Below, in pieces: positions 21,004 to 32,671 of a stretch of DNA of 41,574 nucleotides; the stretch's first letter is position 1, and each line of letters begins with the position of its first letter. This DNA comes from Haplomitrium mnioides (taxonomy: Eukaryota > Marchantiophyta > Haplomitriopsida > Calobryales). The DNA lies in the NCBI GenBank assembly GCA_049999725.1, contig JBNGIS010020571.1, positions 1-41,574 on the forward strand. Reading direction: 5' to 3'. Under the pieces are notes generated by a model, which saw only the letters and a program-made list of their open reading frames with translations, was not told the DNA's origin and made no database searches. The translations under genes were made by a program, and so were the position numbers.

Positions 21004-21510
21004 TACTCGGAAGCAGAGAGTCGTGACGGGCACCTGCCAAGTGTCGTCAAGTTAGAGCCTCCTCAAGTGGTGGCATGCACGACAATGGAAATACTCAGTT
21101 GCAGCCCGGAGGATCCGAAGGTGTCGGAAGATGAGCCCAATCTCAATTCAGAGAAGAAGCTCACCTTGATGCAACCAAAGGATCTGGGTGACATGGAAGG
21201 AATTGTTGCGGGCAGCCCCGTCACCACCAAAGTTGAATGTAACTATAAAGTTACAGACCCGAAGTACAGTACCTTTGTGCATGCTTCGCTGATGAGCTGT
21301 TCCTTATGGGTGTGTGTTGAGCGTGCCCCCAAGCCAAGGGGAACAGGCCAGCAAAGGGATCCCAGGTATGAGGGATGGTACATGATGCAGAATGGAATGC
21401 AGCAAGGCATGTTGCTGCAGAGACCTCATATTCCCCTCAAACCAAAATCTGGAAGCACTTTTGTGCGGGATCTAGGGAAATGGCTGAGCAAGCAGAATGC
21501 GCACACGTAA
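21004..21510 (+). CDS. 3'-terminal ORF of the long-LTR element (partial, unknown)
   Basis: It is open from the gap for 168 codons to TAA 21508-21510. The sequence is acidic then basic (SEDEPNLNSEKKLTLMQPKD, later GWYMMQNGMQQGMLLQRP, and a Lys/Arg-containing end). It carries no reverse transcriptase, integrase or protease motif. The last codons overlap a GTAAGT candidate donor at 21507, shared with copy C. It may be the tail of a polyprotein whose start is in the gap. Function unknown. Confidence 0.45.
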   Translation, partial: YSEAESRDGHLPSVVKLEPPQVVACTTMEILSCSPEDPKVSEDEPNLNSEKKLTLMQPKDLGDMEGIVAGSPVTTKVECNYKVTDPKYSTFVHASLMSCSLWVCVERAPKPRGTGQQRDPRYEGWYMMQNGMQQGMLLQRPHIPLKPKSGSTFVRDLGKWLSKQNAHT

Positions 21511-21577
21511 GTGTATGTGTGTGTGTGAGTGTGTGTTTTGTGGAGTAGGGGGGGTGGTTCGTGGGGTTGTTTTATAG
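21507..21577 (+). other. Candidate 71-nt intron at the element 3' end
   Basis: GTAAGTG starts at 21507 and TTGTTTTATAG ends at 21577. Copy C has the same arrangement (38877-38943), with a GTAAGT/TTGCAG pair. Removing it in both copies gives the same reading phase, with similar downstream residues (TRGRVEPA here, MRYRVGPV in copy C). Confidence 0.5.
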
Positions 21578-21663
21578 GAGAGGAAGAGTCGAGCCAGCAA
21601 CAACAGCAGAGGCACCAGAGAAGTGAGGGAGAAGAGGTGTGTTCACGGGGACGCGTCACACTT

Positions 21664-21673
21664 GAAGGGGGAG
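21664..21673 (+). other. Polypurine tract before LTR B
   Basis: GAAGGGGGAG lies four bases before the TGTCAG start of LTR B, the standard site for plus-strand priming in LTR retrotransposons. Confidence 0.75.
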
Positions 21674-21676
21674 TTA

Positions 21677-24651
21677 TGTCAGCCGGTAGTTTGGAGCACT
21701 AAGGCTGAACTCACGAAATCGGAAGCACCACTGGCCACATTGTTCCATTTGCAAGTGTGAAGGCCCTCAGGAGTAGCTGATTACCTCAAACAGCTGTTAA
21801 GAGTAGGGTGCATGAGTCCTGGGAGGGAAACAGGATCATGGCGGAGGGGAGGAGGAAGGAGAGCAGTGATCGCTAGCCAGAGGAGGGGGCCCCATTCTCA
21901 ATTTCAAAGCCGGCCAGCGGGAATCCGTGGGCCTAAGGAGGATGCAGGGATGGGAGCTGGGGAGAACGAATAGAGGAGCCACCCATGGCAATGCAATCGC
22001 AAGAGGAAGAAGAAGGGATCAGCAACAATGAAGCCCGAAGGCACTCCGAAGGAAGGCAGATCGCGGGGGTCCTACAATGGCCACAAAACTAGGAAACAAG
22101 CATCAAGAGCTGACAAGGAGGAGGTGAGATCTTCACGAGGGCGAGCAAGGTCAGGGAAGAGGGACGCCTCAATCTCGCAAGGAAGAGCGAGCCTTGTAGA
22201 GGCCGATCGAACGATCCGTCCAAGTCGGTAAGTCTTGGCGAAAGAGTGAAGTCTCAGGAGATTCCACGGAAACGTGGCGTCTATAGAGGCCTTCGCGGGA
22301 TTCCACAGAATACGTGGTAGCGCCAGGAGGCCCGCGGAATTGCGGAAATGCGCCTCCCTAAGTGGGGAGCCCACTTAACGGGGTTCCGATTTGTCTTATG
22401 ACGTGGGACACTCCGCTAAAAAGGGATCCGCGAGAGACCAAATATGGGAGCAAGGAGGAAGGCCCGAAACAACCACTTATCGCGGGTCTGGCCGAAGGAA
22501 AATGGAGGAGTGCTATAAGGGCGATGTATCGAAGATCCAGGAGGAGGAAGACCGTGGAAGCCGAAGGGGCGACCTAGCGTAGATTCGCGAGGAGGAAAAT
22601 ATAGAGGAGAACCGAAAGTGAGATTGATCCCTGATCTGACCAAATAAGAGCGAGTAAAGGCGAAAAGGCGACTTGTCGGCGAACTGATTCGAACAACGCG
22701 CATCAGTGGCGAAGCAGTGACCAATCGCCAACCGTCCAACGGGAAGAAGGCTGAGCCAGAAGGGCGATACGGCGCCTATCCGGTGGAGAGAAACGAAGGG
22801 CACGGCGGAATGACGACATATCGGCGAATCGGCAAGCAAGATAAGAGCGGACGGTAAACGAAGCTAAACGCCGGTGTGACCCACGGAGGAGCTACCGGCG
22901 CCGAAAGGGTGACACTTCGCCGCTTCGGCATCTAGAAGGTAAAAGTTCGACTGGGTGCGGCGGAAAGTTCGAAAGAGGCGAACGGTTCGAAAGGGCCTAG
23001 TAGTTCTTATAGCGAGCTTTTTGAAGTGTTAACAAAGCTAACCTCAAGCGCGTGTAGTTCTTACTTCGAAGGCACAACGAAACGGCAACATCGACACCGT
23101 TCTTATTCGGCGAGCAGGGGAAGTCCGCGGTTTAAGGTTGACGTGGCGAGCGCAGGTTTTCCGCGGAGGGTTCGGAAACGTGGCACGCTGGGAAGCAAGG
23201 AAGGGTTTCCGGGGGTCAACATCGGATGAAGGTCAGCGCGACGGTCTGCCTACTCCTTTGCGAGGCGGCGGCGGATGGCGGCGTTCGGATGATATGGCGA
23301 CTCCAAGGACCCCGAGGCAATCCACGGGACATGCGACGCTAGGAGAGGAGTTCACATGACCTCGGGCAACGTGCGGGTCAACATCGGGAAGAGGTTAACG
23401 CGACGGTCAGACTACCCCCTTGTGGGGAGGCGTCGGCCGGCGGTGCAGCGGAGGACGTGGCGCGAGGGGAGGAAAGAAGCATCTGCGATGGCATCAAAGG
23501 AGATTCCTTGGAATCGGTTCCGAGGGGCACTACGGAACTCGGTTTCGATAGCCTCTTCGGACTTGCTCCTGCGGGAATCTGCGGAATCTCTTCTCGCAAG
23601 ATTCCTCGAAGTTGTTACCGTTGACCATGTGTTTCCTTCGATCAACTACAGGACACGAGGCGCGCGCTACTTGTCCGTTGCAACGGGATTAACTGTCAGG
23701 CGCCACGCGTTGTCACCTCCCAGCTCCAAGGAGCAAAACGGGATTAACGACCTTTCGTGGAGTCGGGCTCACGAGTTGCGGGGGAGTATACCTGGGCGAC
23801 ATTCGAATTCTTCAAGGTTGATGCACGGGCGTTTGCAGGAAGCGACAACGACCGCAAGACAAGTGACTTGCGCATGGTAAGGCAAGGGTAGAGAGTTCAG
23901 TGAGGAGATGCGTGAAGCAGGTGTACTAGCTCCAAGGGGCCAGGGGGACTCGGAGGTGGACTGGAGGGGCGACGAGAATCGCAGAGTGAGGAGCTCTGGA
24001 TGCTCGGGCAATCCAGGTGAACTCGTCCTTGCTGGTGGACCAGAGCGGAGGTGTATCGATACGTGAATCGAAGGAATTCTTGGTCTGCCGAGAACTAAGA
24101 AGGGGCTGCCAAGTGAGGAGCTTGGAGTCTCTCGGCAAGTCCTTGTGCAAGTGCATAAGCCTAGAGTGTTCGGAGTACACTCTAGTGTGTATTCTTCTTC
24201 AAGTGGAGCTGAGAAGGGGGGCTGTGCCAGTGCCGATGCACTGCATAGTAAGACTCGTCGAGGCTCGAGGATGGAGTGGGCTACCTGCAGCTGGTAAAGC
24301 TGTCTTCCAGAGGTGGAAGTAAAAGAAACTCTCTTCCTAGCATGAGGAAGTAAAAGCAAGGCTTCTCGCGAGGGAAGTAGAAAAACTATTTGGAGAGAAG
24401 GGTGTGTGGGCTGTTGGGCTGTAGTTGTAAGGCAGCGGGACTCATAAGAGAAGTATAAATAGCTAGAATTCCAGAGTGCCTTCAAGGACTCTGTTTTCTC
24501 TTGTATATTGTATAAATGTGTTTGTCCATATATGTGTAGTTAGATCTGTATTCTGCATGTGTGTCCTCTTTGAGTTGTTAGATTAGAGGACATCGGTTCA
24601 GTTGAGCAGACCTTGGGAACACACTTGAAGGGAGAGTCCAATCCCTTGACA
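21677..24651 (+). repeat. Long LTR, copy B (near complete)
   Basis: It starts TGTCAGCC right after the polypurine tract. The best 3' limit is TTGACA at 24651, giving TGTCA/TGACA termini and about 2975 bp. The alternatives are 24557 (TTCTGCA) and about 24742, just before TGGTATCAGA, a tRNA-Met type primer site. It parallels LTR A throughout, including a TATA box at 24454-24462, but carries small insertions (for example about 23521-23540). The ORFs within are shadows, not genes. Confidence 0.82.
24454..24462 (+). promoter_or_regulatory. TATA box of LTR B
   Basis: TATAAATAG, same position and context as in LTR A (GAAGTATAAATAG). It is intact, so this copy may retain promoter activity. Confidence 0.65.
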
Positions 24652-25260
24652 CAAGTCTGTTATCATGGGGGTGAATGTTCTCTGTTCCTGATTCTGTTGT
24701 ATAGAGTAGGACTTAGAATATGTTAGGATAGTTAGGAAATAATGGTATCAGACCTGTGACCACCTTGAAAAGGGGAGTCCAGAGCTGTTGTGTGTTCAGC
24801 TGTGCAGGTCACCAACACCATTTTGCTCCAAGGACAAATAAGGTGACAGGGCCTAAGCCATTGGGTCCTAAGAATAAATAGGAAGAATCACACAAGCTAG
24901 CTGGGTGTTATGGATGTGGACCTGTGTGTCTATGGTTGAAATATCTGACTTGAGTGTGTGAAGAGGAAGAGTGAGAAAAGCACAACAGGCCTTTAAGGAG
25001 AGGAAGAGTGCTTAAGGTCTGAAAGTGGTAACTGGCAAGGGGCTATCTCAGAAAAGAACCTGAAAGCCCATAAACTCGTCCTCCATTGGCTCTAAACAGG
25101 TCTTGAAAGCCCATAAACCCGTCCTCCATTGGCTCTAAACAGGTCCTGAAAGCCCATAAACCCGTCCTCCATTGGCTCTAAGCAAGTCCTGAAAAGCTTA
25201 ATGCGTGAAACAGAAGTGACATTTCTGGGAGTGTTATGAAAATGCTCCAATATGGTGGAA
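24652..25260 (+). mobile_element. 5' leader of the long-LTR element, truncated
   Basis: It aligns with the leader after LTR C (35604-36100): matching GGGGGTGAATG, TAGGATAGTTAGGA, then ATAAGGTG and later GAACCTGAAAG. Primer-binding candidates are TGTTATCATGGGGG at 24658 and TGGTATCAGA at 24743. No gag follows; similarity is lost near 25260. The block therefore reads LTR-3' end-LTR-5' leader, not a normal element. Confidence 0.65.
25061..25190 (+). repeat. 43-bp tandem repeat, three copies, in the leader
   Basis: Units starting TGAAAGCCCATAAA occur at 25061, 25104 and 25147, with a partial fourth at 25190. The leader of copy C has only one such unit (about 36002-36044), so the array expanded in this copy. 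Confidence 0.88.
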
Positions 25261-25743
25261 GATTTGTGGGCTACATGAGACTAAGCTTTTGATCATACTA
25301 AGCTTTTGATCACGCCTGTTGTCCCCTTTTTATGTCCCCAATTTCGTTTCTATATTAGAAAAGAAACTTTCGTCCGTCATAGATATTTGTGGGTAGTACA
25401 ACCGCTCAAATAATTATGGCTTTCTCATGAATACCAAATGGAGAATCAGTCGGTTGTTTTCTTCTCATTTTAGACTTGCATACTGACCACGAATCTCACG
25501 CGCATTCAATCTTTTACTTTTACTCACAAGAGTACAGACATAATTTGTAAGAGTTGGCCAGCAATCCGCGGATGAACAACGATTTGGCCACGTAAATTTG
25601 CTGTTACGCGATCTAAACAAAAATCTGAAGTATAACGGGCAATGAGATCGTGTGCAATTTAATACATATGCAGTGCGATGAGTCATTGTATCATTTCAAT
25701 TTGCTTCAGAATCTAACATTCACATTAGATTTTCGCCTGCTAC

Positions 25744-25924
25744 CTGCTAGTTTCAGAACGGAAACCTTCACCAACTTCAGCATGTCCACCTTAGCTTTCA
25801 GTCTTCTCAAGGCAAGCACCATGTTCGCGCTCTTGTGCTCGTTCCTAATAGTTATCGTACCTCCAGCACGAGCCTTCAAGTCCAACCGCACCTCAAATAC
25901 AGGTACACCACCAAGAACGTTACG
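25744..25924 (-). CDS. Possible isolated exon of an unknown gene
   Basis: The acceptor CTGCACAG and a GTAGCA donor bound 181 bp (60 codons plus one base) with a continuous frame. It reads GGVPVFEVRLDLKARAGGTI, then NEHKSANMVLALRRLKAKVD and a Leu/Lys helix. The + strand frame across it (25650-25985) is also open and hydrophobic, as expected opposite a Leu/Lys-rich helix, so strand choice is uncertain. Family unknown. Confidence 0.3.
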
Positions 25925-26971
25925 CTGTGCAGATCGACTATTTTACTTGTTCAAGAATTGTGAACCGCTGCTCAGATTTTGTTGACTGAATCAAATTGGC
26001 AATGAAACGTCTCCAGCTTTCCTTACAACTATTCCTTCAAATGTGTTGCAGGACCTTCTCTCAAACACATTAAATCTCAATCTCAGACAGGATACGGGTC
26101 GTGGAAAGATTAGCATGTGCTCTATATAGACCACAGCCAAATGTTGCACGCTGGAAAACCTGCACTCCCAGATCCATGGTGCAGGAATAATGTCGAGTTC
26201 AGTTACAATTTCGTGAAATTTCCTGAAATCAAGCCATGAGATGTGCAGATGTCTGCAATTTTGTTTGAAAGGACTTACGATGCATCACAAAAGAAACGCA
26301 GTGACTGGCGATGCAAATGCCTGACCACAGAATTAGATTTTCAGCATCCAGTTGATCTGAAATAATGTCAAATCCTTGCAGCTAGCTGGTGATTGATAGA
26401 ACGCAGAGTGGGTGGAAATGGGGTCATACCTAGCGATAAGTATTTGTTGATTTGCTTCCAGGATTATTGATTCAGATTTAAGTTGCTGAATCAGATCCGA
26501 TGGTTCCGTTTTGTTTCCTAAACGTGATCAGATTTGCAACAGTCTGTGCGTGGGCATAGATTCCCAATCACGAAGTGTTTATACAGTATATGTAATACAC
26601 ACATTTCAATTTCGGAAGCTACATTTCTGCATGTGGATAGAATCATGCAGCAAAGTTGGTGTTTTGTACGAGATCTTGTGATGGCCTTGAGGCAAATTGT
26701 TGAGTGCTGGATTTGTTTGGATTGTCCCTTCAGAATGTGAATGTGGGAGTCCACATGACATGACATGACATGGGCTGGGCTGATTGAGAAGTAGCAAGGC
26801 AGCCAAGTTGTACCCAATCAAGCACTGCCATGTGTAGCTTGTATGATAAATTTATACAACAGTGGAGCGTGTAAAGTGAGGGATAATAAGACGTGAGTAA
26901 TGAATGGATGCCAATTGTAATAGTGAAGAGAAATGGAAAAAGTGTTCATTATAATAATACAAGCATGACCA
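25925..26971. other. No gene supported
   Basis: ORFs at 26518-26817 (-) and 26534-26740 (+) overlap and show no domain. A short ACATG repeat lies near 26755-26772. Otherwise this is plain intergenic sequence. Confidence 0.4.
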
Positions 26972-27539
26972 TGTTGTGTTATATGTAAAAAACATAAAGA
27001 ATAATGAAATAAGTTATAATAAAGTAAGTTGTAAAAAACTCAAAATAACCATTCTAAATGATTAATAAACTATAACAAATTCTAATAGAGAGATTTCAAT
27101 CAAATGCCAATAAGACAAGCAAAGCCACTACAAGATAATTTTAATAGAGTTATGTAACTCAAGACCTAAGTTAAGGCCAAGAGTATAAGCAAAAGTCAAA
27201 GCAACTAAAGAACTCAAGCGATTTGAGAAAAATTCTAAAATGAGTAACAAAGTTATAAATCCCTTCTATATATATATAAGAAAATAAGTTGTCATTCACT
27301 TTCATTCAATTACAAGTTACTTCTAAATTTCAACCCTAAAAAATGATCTTATCTTACTTCTCTAAAAGTAATATTATATAACTTCAACTCTAAAAGTAAC
27401 CTTATACTATTTCACTTAAAGTAACTTCAAAAACAAGTAACATTAAAATGATTTCAACCCTAAAAGTGATCCTCTTTCACTTCTTTCACTCCTCTATATT
27501 TTCTTATAAATAGCACAACTTCATGCTTATATTATTACA
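26972..27539. repeat. AT-rich LTR-like block
   Basis: It is bounded by TGTTGTG on the left and TTACA on the right, very AT-rich, with recurring CAACCCTAAAAGT-like units (about 27330, 27384, 27458) and a TATAAATAG at about 27505. It lies just past the 3' end of the decayed Ty3/gypsy pol on the - strand, where its 3' LTR would be expected. No second copy is present in the window to confirm the borders. Confidence 0.38.
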
Positions 27540-27701
27540 TAATCCCTGACTTTTAATAGATGACGTCCTCGTCATGATAGACAATTTCAAATAGTTGAAT
27601 AACATTTTGAACATTCTCAAAGTTAGAAGATGGCTTGTAAATAGCATCATGAAGCGGGTTTTCCCTTCCATAGAAATTTATATTGAACTTAAATATGCCG
27701 C

Positions 27702-29412
27702 TCACATTTGAGAATTTGTTAACCAAAATGAGGTATAACTCATATTCTTTATTACTATTAAGAACAACAAGTAGAGGAGAAGTTTGAGCACAATTTGGAA
27801 AAAAGATGGACTAGAAACAAAAGGCCTAAGTTCAGATACATAGAATATAGAATGAATCTTCATATGAAGAGGAAGATCAAGTTTATACGCAATGAGAGAA
27901 ATAACTTGATAAGTTGATAAATGACCAATCCAAGCTTGAGATAACTTACGAACTTGAGTATCTAAAGACAAAGGAAGATCATGAGTAGAAAACATAACTT
28001 GGTGCTCTAAAATATAAAAAGAAATCACTACAATGTTTATCGACATATTTGTTTTTCCGACTTTGAGCAATAACAAGATGGTTTCAAGCATTTTTCGAAG
28101 AGGAAGATAAATAAGACAAAAATGTAGAAAGACTTGGAACATTAGAAGAGGAATGAGAAAACAAACCATTGGTAACAAGAGGATGTTGATCTGAATTACA
28201 AAAGAAAGGACTTGGCTGTCTGGAGTTGTTGTATGCGAACTCCACAGTCGGTAAGAAACATTCCCAATCCATGTGATGAACATTGATAAATGTTTGAAGC
28301 ATATCCTCTATAGTGTAATTCACGCATTCGATTTGCCCATCGTTTTGAGGATGATAAGCTATAGACATAAATAGTTTGGTACCCAAAAACGTAAACAACT
28401 CTCGCCAAAATTTCCTAGTGAATTGTGGATCTCCATGAGATATTAACACCTTTGGCATTCTATAATAATGAAAGACTGTATCAAAGTAACTCTTTGACAA
28501 CTGTAGAGCATCTACCATATCCATTGTCGATGCTAGATGAATATATTTGCTTAACTTGTCCACAAACATCACAATAACAATCACTCACAATGCGTGGTTG
28601 GAAGCAAAGTGACAAGATCCAAACTTGCATGTTTTCAACAATCAGTAGAAATTGGTAGTAGTTGAAGAAAGCTAGCTAGTTTTTGATTTGAAGCCTTGTT
28701 TCTCTGACAACTTTCATAAGAACAAACAGAGCCACAAAAATCTTGAACTAGGTTTGGCCACCACCAAAAGCGTTGAAGCAACTTCATAGTCTTGTCTACC
28801 CAAAAATACGTGGAGATTGGAACATTATGTGCTTCTTGTAAACAGACTATTCAAAGCTAATCATTTTGTGGAACATATATTGATAGTGTTGATAGAGAAT
28901 ACCATCCCAAATGGAAAAGATATGATACCCACTATCTTTGACTACCAGATGTGTTCTAACAAGATTGAAGAAGATATTTTTTTATAACTTTTGTCGAAAG
29001 CAGTCACTGATTGCTTCATCAAAATGTAATATACTAATATTTGCAACCTCCAATGTATTTAGTTGATGATCTGGTCTTTGTGACAATGAATAAAGAATGG
29101 TGTGGAACCTTTCCAAGTTGTATTCTAACTTAATATCAAAGAGTTGTAGTTGATCTTCCTATCGATAATGACGACTTGTCATATTTTCAAGTGAATTGAA
29201 CGTAATAAGAGCTTGTGATCAATGCGCATAAGTGCATGCTTTTCCAATAGATAGTGCCTCTAAACTTTGGTGGCATAAACCATCTTCAATTGCTCTCTAT
29301 CTCTTGCAGAATAATTTCTCTCCATTGCATTTAGTCTACGTGACATAAAGGCAATCGGATGAAGTCCATACTCAAAATTTTGTTGTAGCACTCCTTCAAT
29401 AGCAAAATTAGA
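27702..29412 (-). pseudogene. Decayed Ty3/gypsy pol: RNase H and integrase
   Basis: Reading from 29412 downward: an RNase H segment (NFDASNFAIEGVLQQ, IAFMSRRLNAMERNYSARD); the integrase zinc region with CQRNKAS near 28700; the integrase core with FVDKLSKYIHLA, then SHGDPQFTRKFW and YHPQNDGQIECVN (the acidic triad positions are visible); and a C-terminal part with KLSQAWIGHL and HSIFYVSELRPF. Stops and at least two frame changes break it. No reverse transcriptase was found upstream; similarity ends at the short LTR-like unit at 29432. Not functional. Confidence 0.85.
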
Positions 29413-29431
29413 AGCATCAAAATTAACAATA

Positions 29432-29536
29432 TGTTATAGGGACATATATATACCATGTAAGTTAGGTTTCACCAATCAATCCATTCATTCATTTGGAGAC
29501 TCCCGTGTCTATGCGTGTAGCGCTCATGCAATAACA
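29432..29536 (+). repeat. 105-bp LTR-like unit with 6-bp inverted ends
   Basis: It starts TGTTAT and ends ATAACA, a perfect 6-bp terminal inversion, and is followed two bases later by TTATCAGCACGA, which resembles primer-binding sites after short LTRs of plant Copia-type elements. It abuts the broken RNase H frame, as expected if this element inserted there. A matching 3' copy was not found before the N gap. Confidence 0.42.
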
Positions 29537-31650
29537 CATTATCAGCACGACGAACTCTACAACAAAATTTATTTTTTTCCCCACATGCGCTCCATCTGCA
29601 CCAACACCTTAGGAAACTCTTGAGTCATTTGTTTGCAACCCTCTTTACGCACTCACATTACACCCGTAGAAATGTTTTTTTGCCGAATATATATTTTTTC
29701 TTATATATACCATTACCATCTCTATCTAACAAGCATACAACATTTTTTTTCTTCCTTTTCATTATTTTCTTGAAGGCACCTCCCATACAAACTAGAGCAC
29801 GTGATGCCTCACGACCCTAGCTTGTCCTCGTTGGTTCAGTTGACACTCTTCTCGACCTTCGTTTCTTTTTTACAGCCATCGCAATATTCATTCAATCTCC
29901 TCTCTCTTTGTCGATCTCCACTCAGCCGTCGCATCATTTGTTCGCTCTTTTCTCTATTTGTCGACCTCCGTTCAGCATTGCAGCATTCTGTGTTGGCCCG
30001 TGGTCAACTCGCATCGTCTCATTCCTATTTCCTTTTGTCCCTCGCCTATGACGGATTGAAGCTGCCCATCCTACTTACTCTTTGACAACAACATCTACTA
30101 GGTTGTATTTTTCTTTTTTTTGTTTTCATTACTACACTTCTATACTAACCTATCACTTGCTCACAAGCTATCATTTTCTCTTTCCTTTTTTTGCTCGTGG
30201 TTCTTTGTACATATTCGAGTTTTCTCTTTCTCATTGCTAGAAACCATCTAGCACAGGTGCTCTGCCTTCTTCTTCAATTGGTCTTCGAAAGTAATAGAGT
30301 GTACACCCATTCTTCTTCGACACTAGGGTATACGAGCATGCTATTCTACCCCTATACTTGAGTCTTTCATTCTTTCCTCTTATCTTTTTTGTTCCTATCT
30401 AGCACTGAAGGACAAGCATACAAGCTTACCACCTTCTTATTGTTCCTTTTTCATTCTTGGTTTACCTTTTTCCCGCTTATGGTTCTCTACTGTCACTCAA
30501 CGACAGCTTACCTGTCTTTCACGACAGAAGCACCATCATAAACCAAGAGGAGACAAGACATTTTTACACCTACTTGGCATCGAACTCCTGACACTATCTT
30601 GCACCTATGTGTGATTTCGACATCAGACACCTACATAATTTTATCTACTTCCCATAGTGCACGAGTTTGACTCACCTGCCTATGCAACAACGCAAACTCA
30701 AGTGACTTTGACTCTTCTCCGAATAATGACACAGTCACATATATTTTCAGTGAGAGATACCTTCACACAGGCTGCTACACGTAATATTCCTATATCGACA
30801 CTCAATAGAAGGGCACTTTCATCTTGACACTTTAAGCTCTTTCGCTTTATTCTCCATAACACCAAGGTTCAATCTTTTCAACCCACCTCTTGATTATTCT
30901 TGATTAATTCTTTTCCTTTCTGAACGAATCTTACAAGGATCACTTTCTTTGATTCTGAAATATTTCTGGTAGATACTCCATAACACATCATACTCTTCAT
31001 TCTGTGATCACATAGTTCTGTAAACTGCCTGTCACTAGTGACTCATATTTCCTTTCTTGGATTTCCTCACTGTTCTATTATAGACTTACACTTGACAAGA
31101 AAGGTGAGACACAAAACATATTTGCAATTTATTTTTTCTTCTTTTTCTCTATCATTACATACCTTGATATTGCACTGCTATGCTCCTAAGCTATTTTCAG
31201 TTTATACCCCTTTGTACTCACACCTAGATATCTTGGATACCATCTTTACTGCCAAATACAAGATACCAATCCGGATACCATGTACACAATTGCGACAGAA
31301 ACCTTGACTCTTACTACCTCCACGAGCAAAACCCTCTATTCGGCCATACCTGCAACACTTCTTATCTGTTCGTTTTTCCATAATCAGCTTTGCAGAGTAG
31401 CACAACAACGATCGGAGGAGCTAGGCTCATATATGGAAAAGTTCTTGGAGGACATGCTACAGACCTACCAGCAGGAGTAGATACACATTCATACATGACA
31501 GCCTCTTTGTTGTTAGAAATATCAATTTCTCATTTATTTTTTGGTAGTATATATCAATTGATTCGCATTCAGTCGATTCTTTCTTGTTTTTTTATTTTAG
31601 ATTTTCATTTTTAACAACCGCTACTTTGAACCAAGAACCGCTACTGAGTT
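29537..31650. other. T-rich stretch without recognisable genes
   Basis: It is strongly pyrimidine-rich (many TTTTCTT runs). Short + strand ORFs at 29620-29820, 29801-30085 and 31038-31307 are Ser/Leu/Phe-rich by composition only. It could be the untranslated interior of the element headed by the short LTR. A 10-bp string (AACCGCTACT) is repeated near 31614 and 31636, just before the gap. Confidence 0.45.
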
Positions 31651-31750
31651 NNNNNNNNNNNNNNNNNNNNNNNNNNNNNNNNNNNNNNNNNNNNNNNNNN
31701 NNNNNNNNNNNNNNNNNNNNNNNNNNNNNNNNNNNNNNNNNNNNNNNNNN
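31651..31750. other. Assembly gap (100 N)
   Basis: A run of exactly 100 N, the conventional size for a gap of unknown length. ORFs crossing it are artefacts. Confidence 0.97.
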
Positions 31751-31894
31751 CATTTTGGTTATTCTAATATTTTATAAAAACTTGACACTATTGTGAATAA
31801 ACTAAATTCATCAAAAATAAAATAAAATATATATCTTTTGGTGGAAAAAAACTACAAGAAAATGTAAATATCCAGTCGGGTAAGGACTTTAAAC

Positions 31895-32262
31895 CTGACT
31901 TTGAGCATCATAGCCAACAAAGTATATGCAAGCATAGACTCCAAACCAGAACCGCAAAGTTTATGCACGCATAGACTCCGAACAAGAATTCTAAATCGTC
32001 TACGTGCTTAGACTCTGAACAAGAACAATGAAGTTATGCACGCATAGACTTTCAACTAGAATCCTAGAGCCATTACACGCCAAGATTCTAAACAAGAACC
32101 CTGCAGCCTATGCACGTATAGACATTGAACAAGAACCCTTTGACCAACGGGTGCAGGGACTCTGAACAATAACCTTACAGCTTAAACACGTAGGGAATCC
32201 GCACAAAAACTACAAAGCCTTAATGCGCAAAGACACCAAACAATGTGCAAAGACTCCAAATC
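31895..32262. repeat. Degenerate tandem repeat with a strict 37-bp period
   Basis: Units anchored on GCATAGACTCC-like strings start at 31932, 31969, 32006, 32042, 32079, 32116, 32153, 32190 and 32227, spaced 37 bp (one 36). Each unit continues GAACAAGAACC and then TATGCAC. Units differ by several substitutions, yet spacing is almost unchanged. It is not a CRISPR array (no unique spacers). Confidence 0.88.
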
Positions 32263-32454
32263 ATTCTTAGATTAGGAATTGAGTTCAAACCATTCTTAGA
32301 CTATCAAGTGGGTCAACTTATTCTTCAGCACAATAAACTGAATCGTGATGAAAAGACTTGAAATAGATTGAAAGAGCAACAAGATGAAACTTTGGCAAAG
32401 AAAGATTTGGAAAAAATAAATTTTATTATTGATGCAAAGTGTACAAAGAGGTCC

Positions 32455-32671
32455 TCAGACTCTATCCTCTTTGAGAGGAACTTTCTCGTCTAAATCTACA
32501 AGCTGAGCATCTGCAGCCGTTAGAGAATCTTGTCGAGACTTTCCAGTCCCCGATATTACTATAGACTCACCAGAAGCACCTGCAATACCAGGAGGAACAG
32601 GTTCCTTGTGGTAAGCAAAAACTATCTGTGATTCAGTCACATCGGATGGCAAGGAAGCCATCTCCAAAACC
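32455..32671 (-). CDS. Terminal exon of an unrecognised gene (gene D)
   Basis: An AG (CTCAGAG) is followed by 217 bp ending at the stop 32455-32457. It joins the 32835-32953 exon in phase (a two-base plus one-base Pro codon). The product is VLEMASLPSDVTESQIVFAY, then HKEPVPPGIAGASGESIVIS and an acidic/Lys end. The low-complexity, Ser/Pro-containing C-terminus suggests a flexible tail. I do not recognise the family. Confidence 0.55.

Noticed and set aside
31584-31796. ORF spanning the 100-N gap
   Set aside because: The frame is an artefact of reading through undetermined bases.
31895-32262. CRISPR-like regular array
   Set aside because: The repeats are contiguous and degenerate without unique spacers, and the surrounding genome is eukaryotic.
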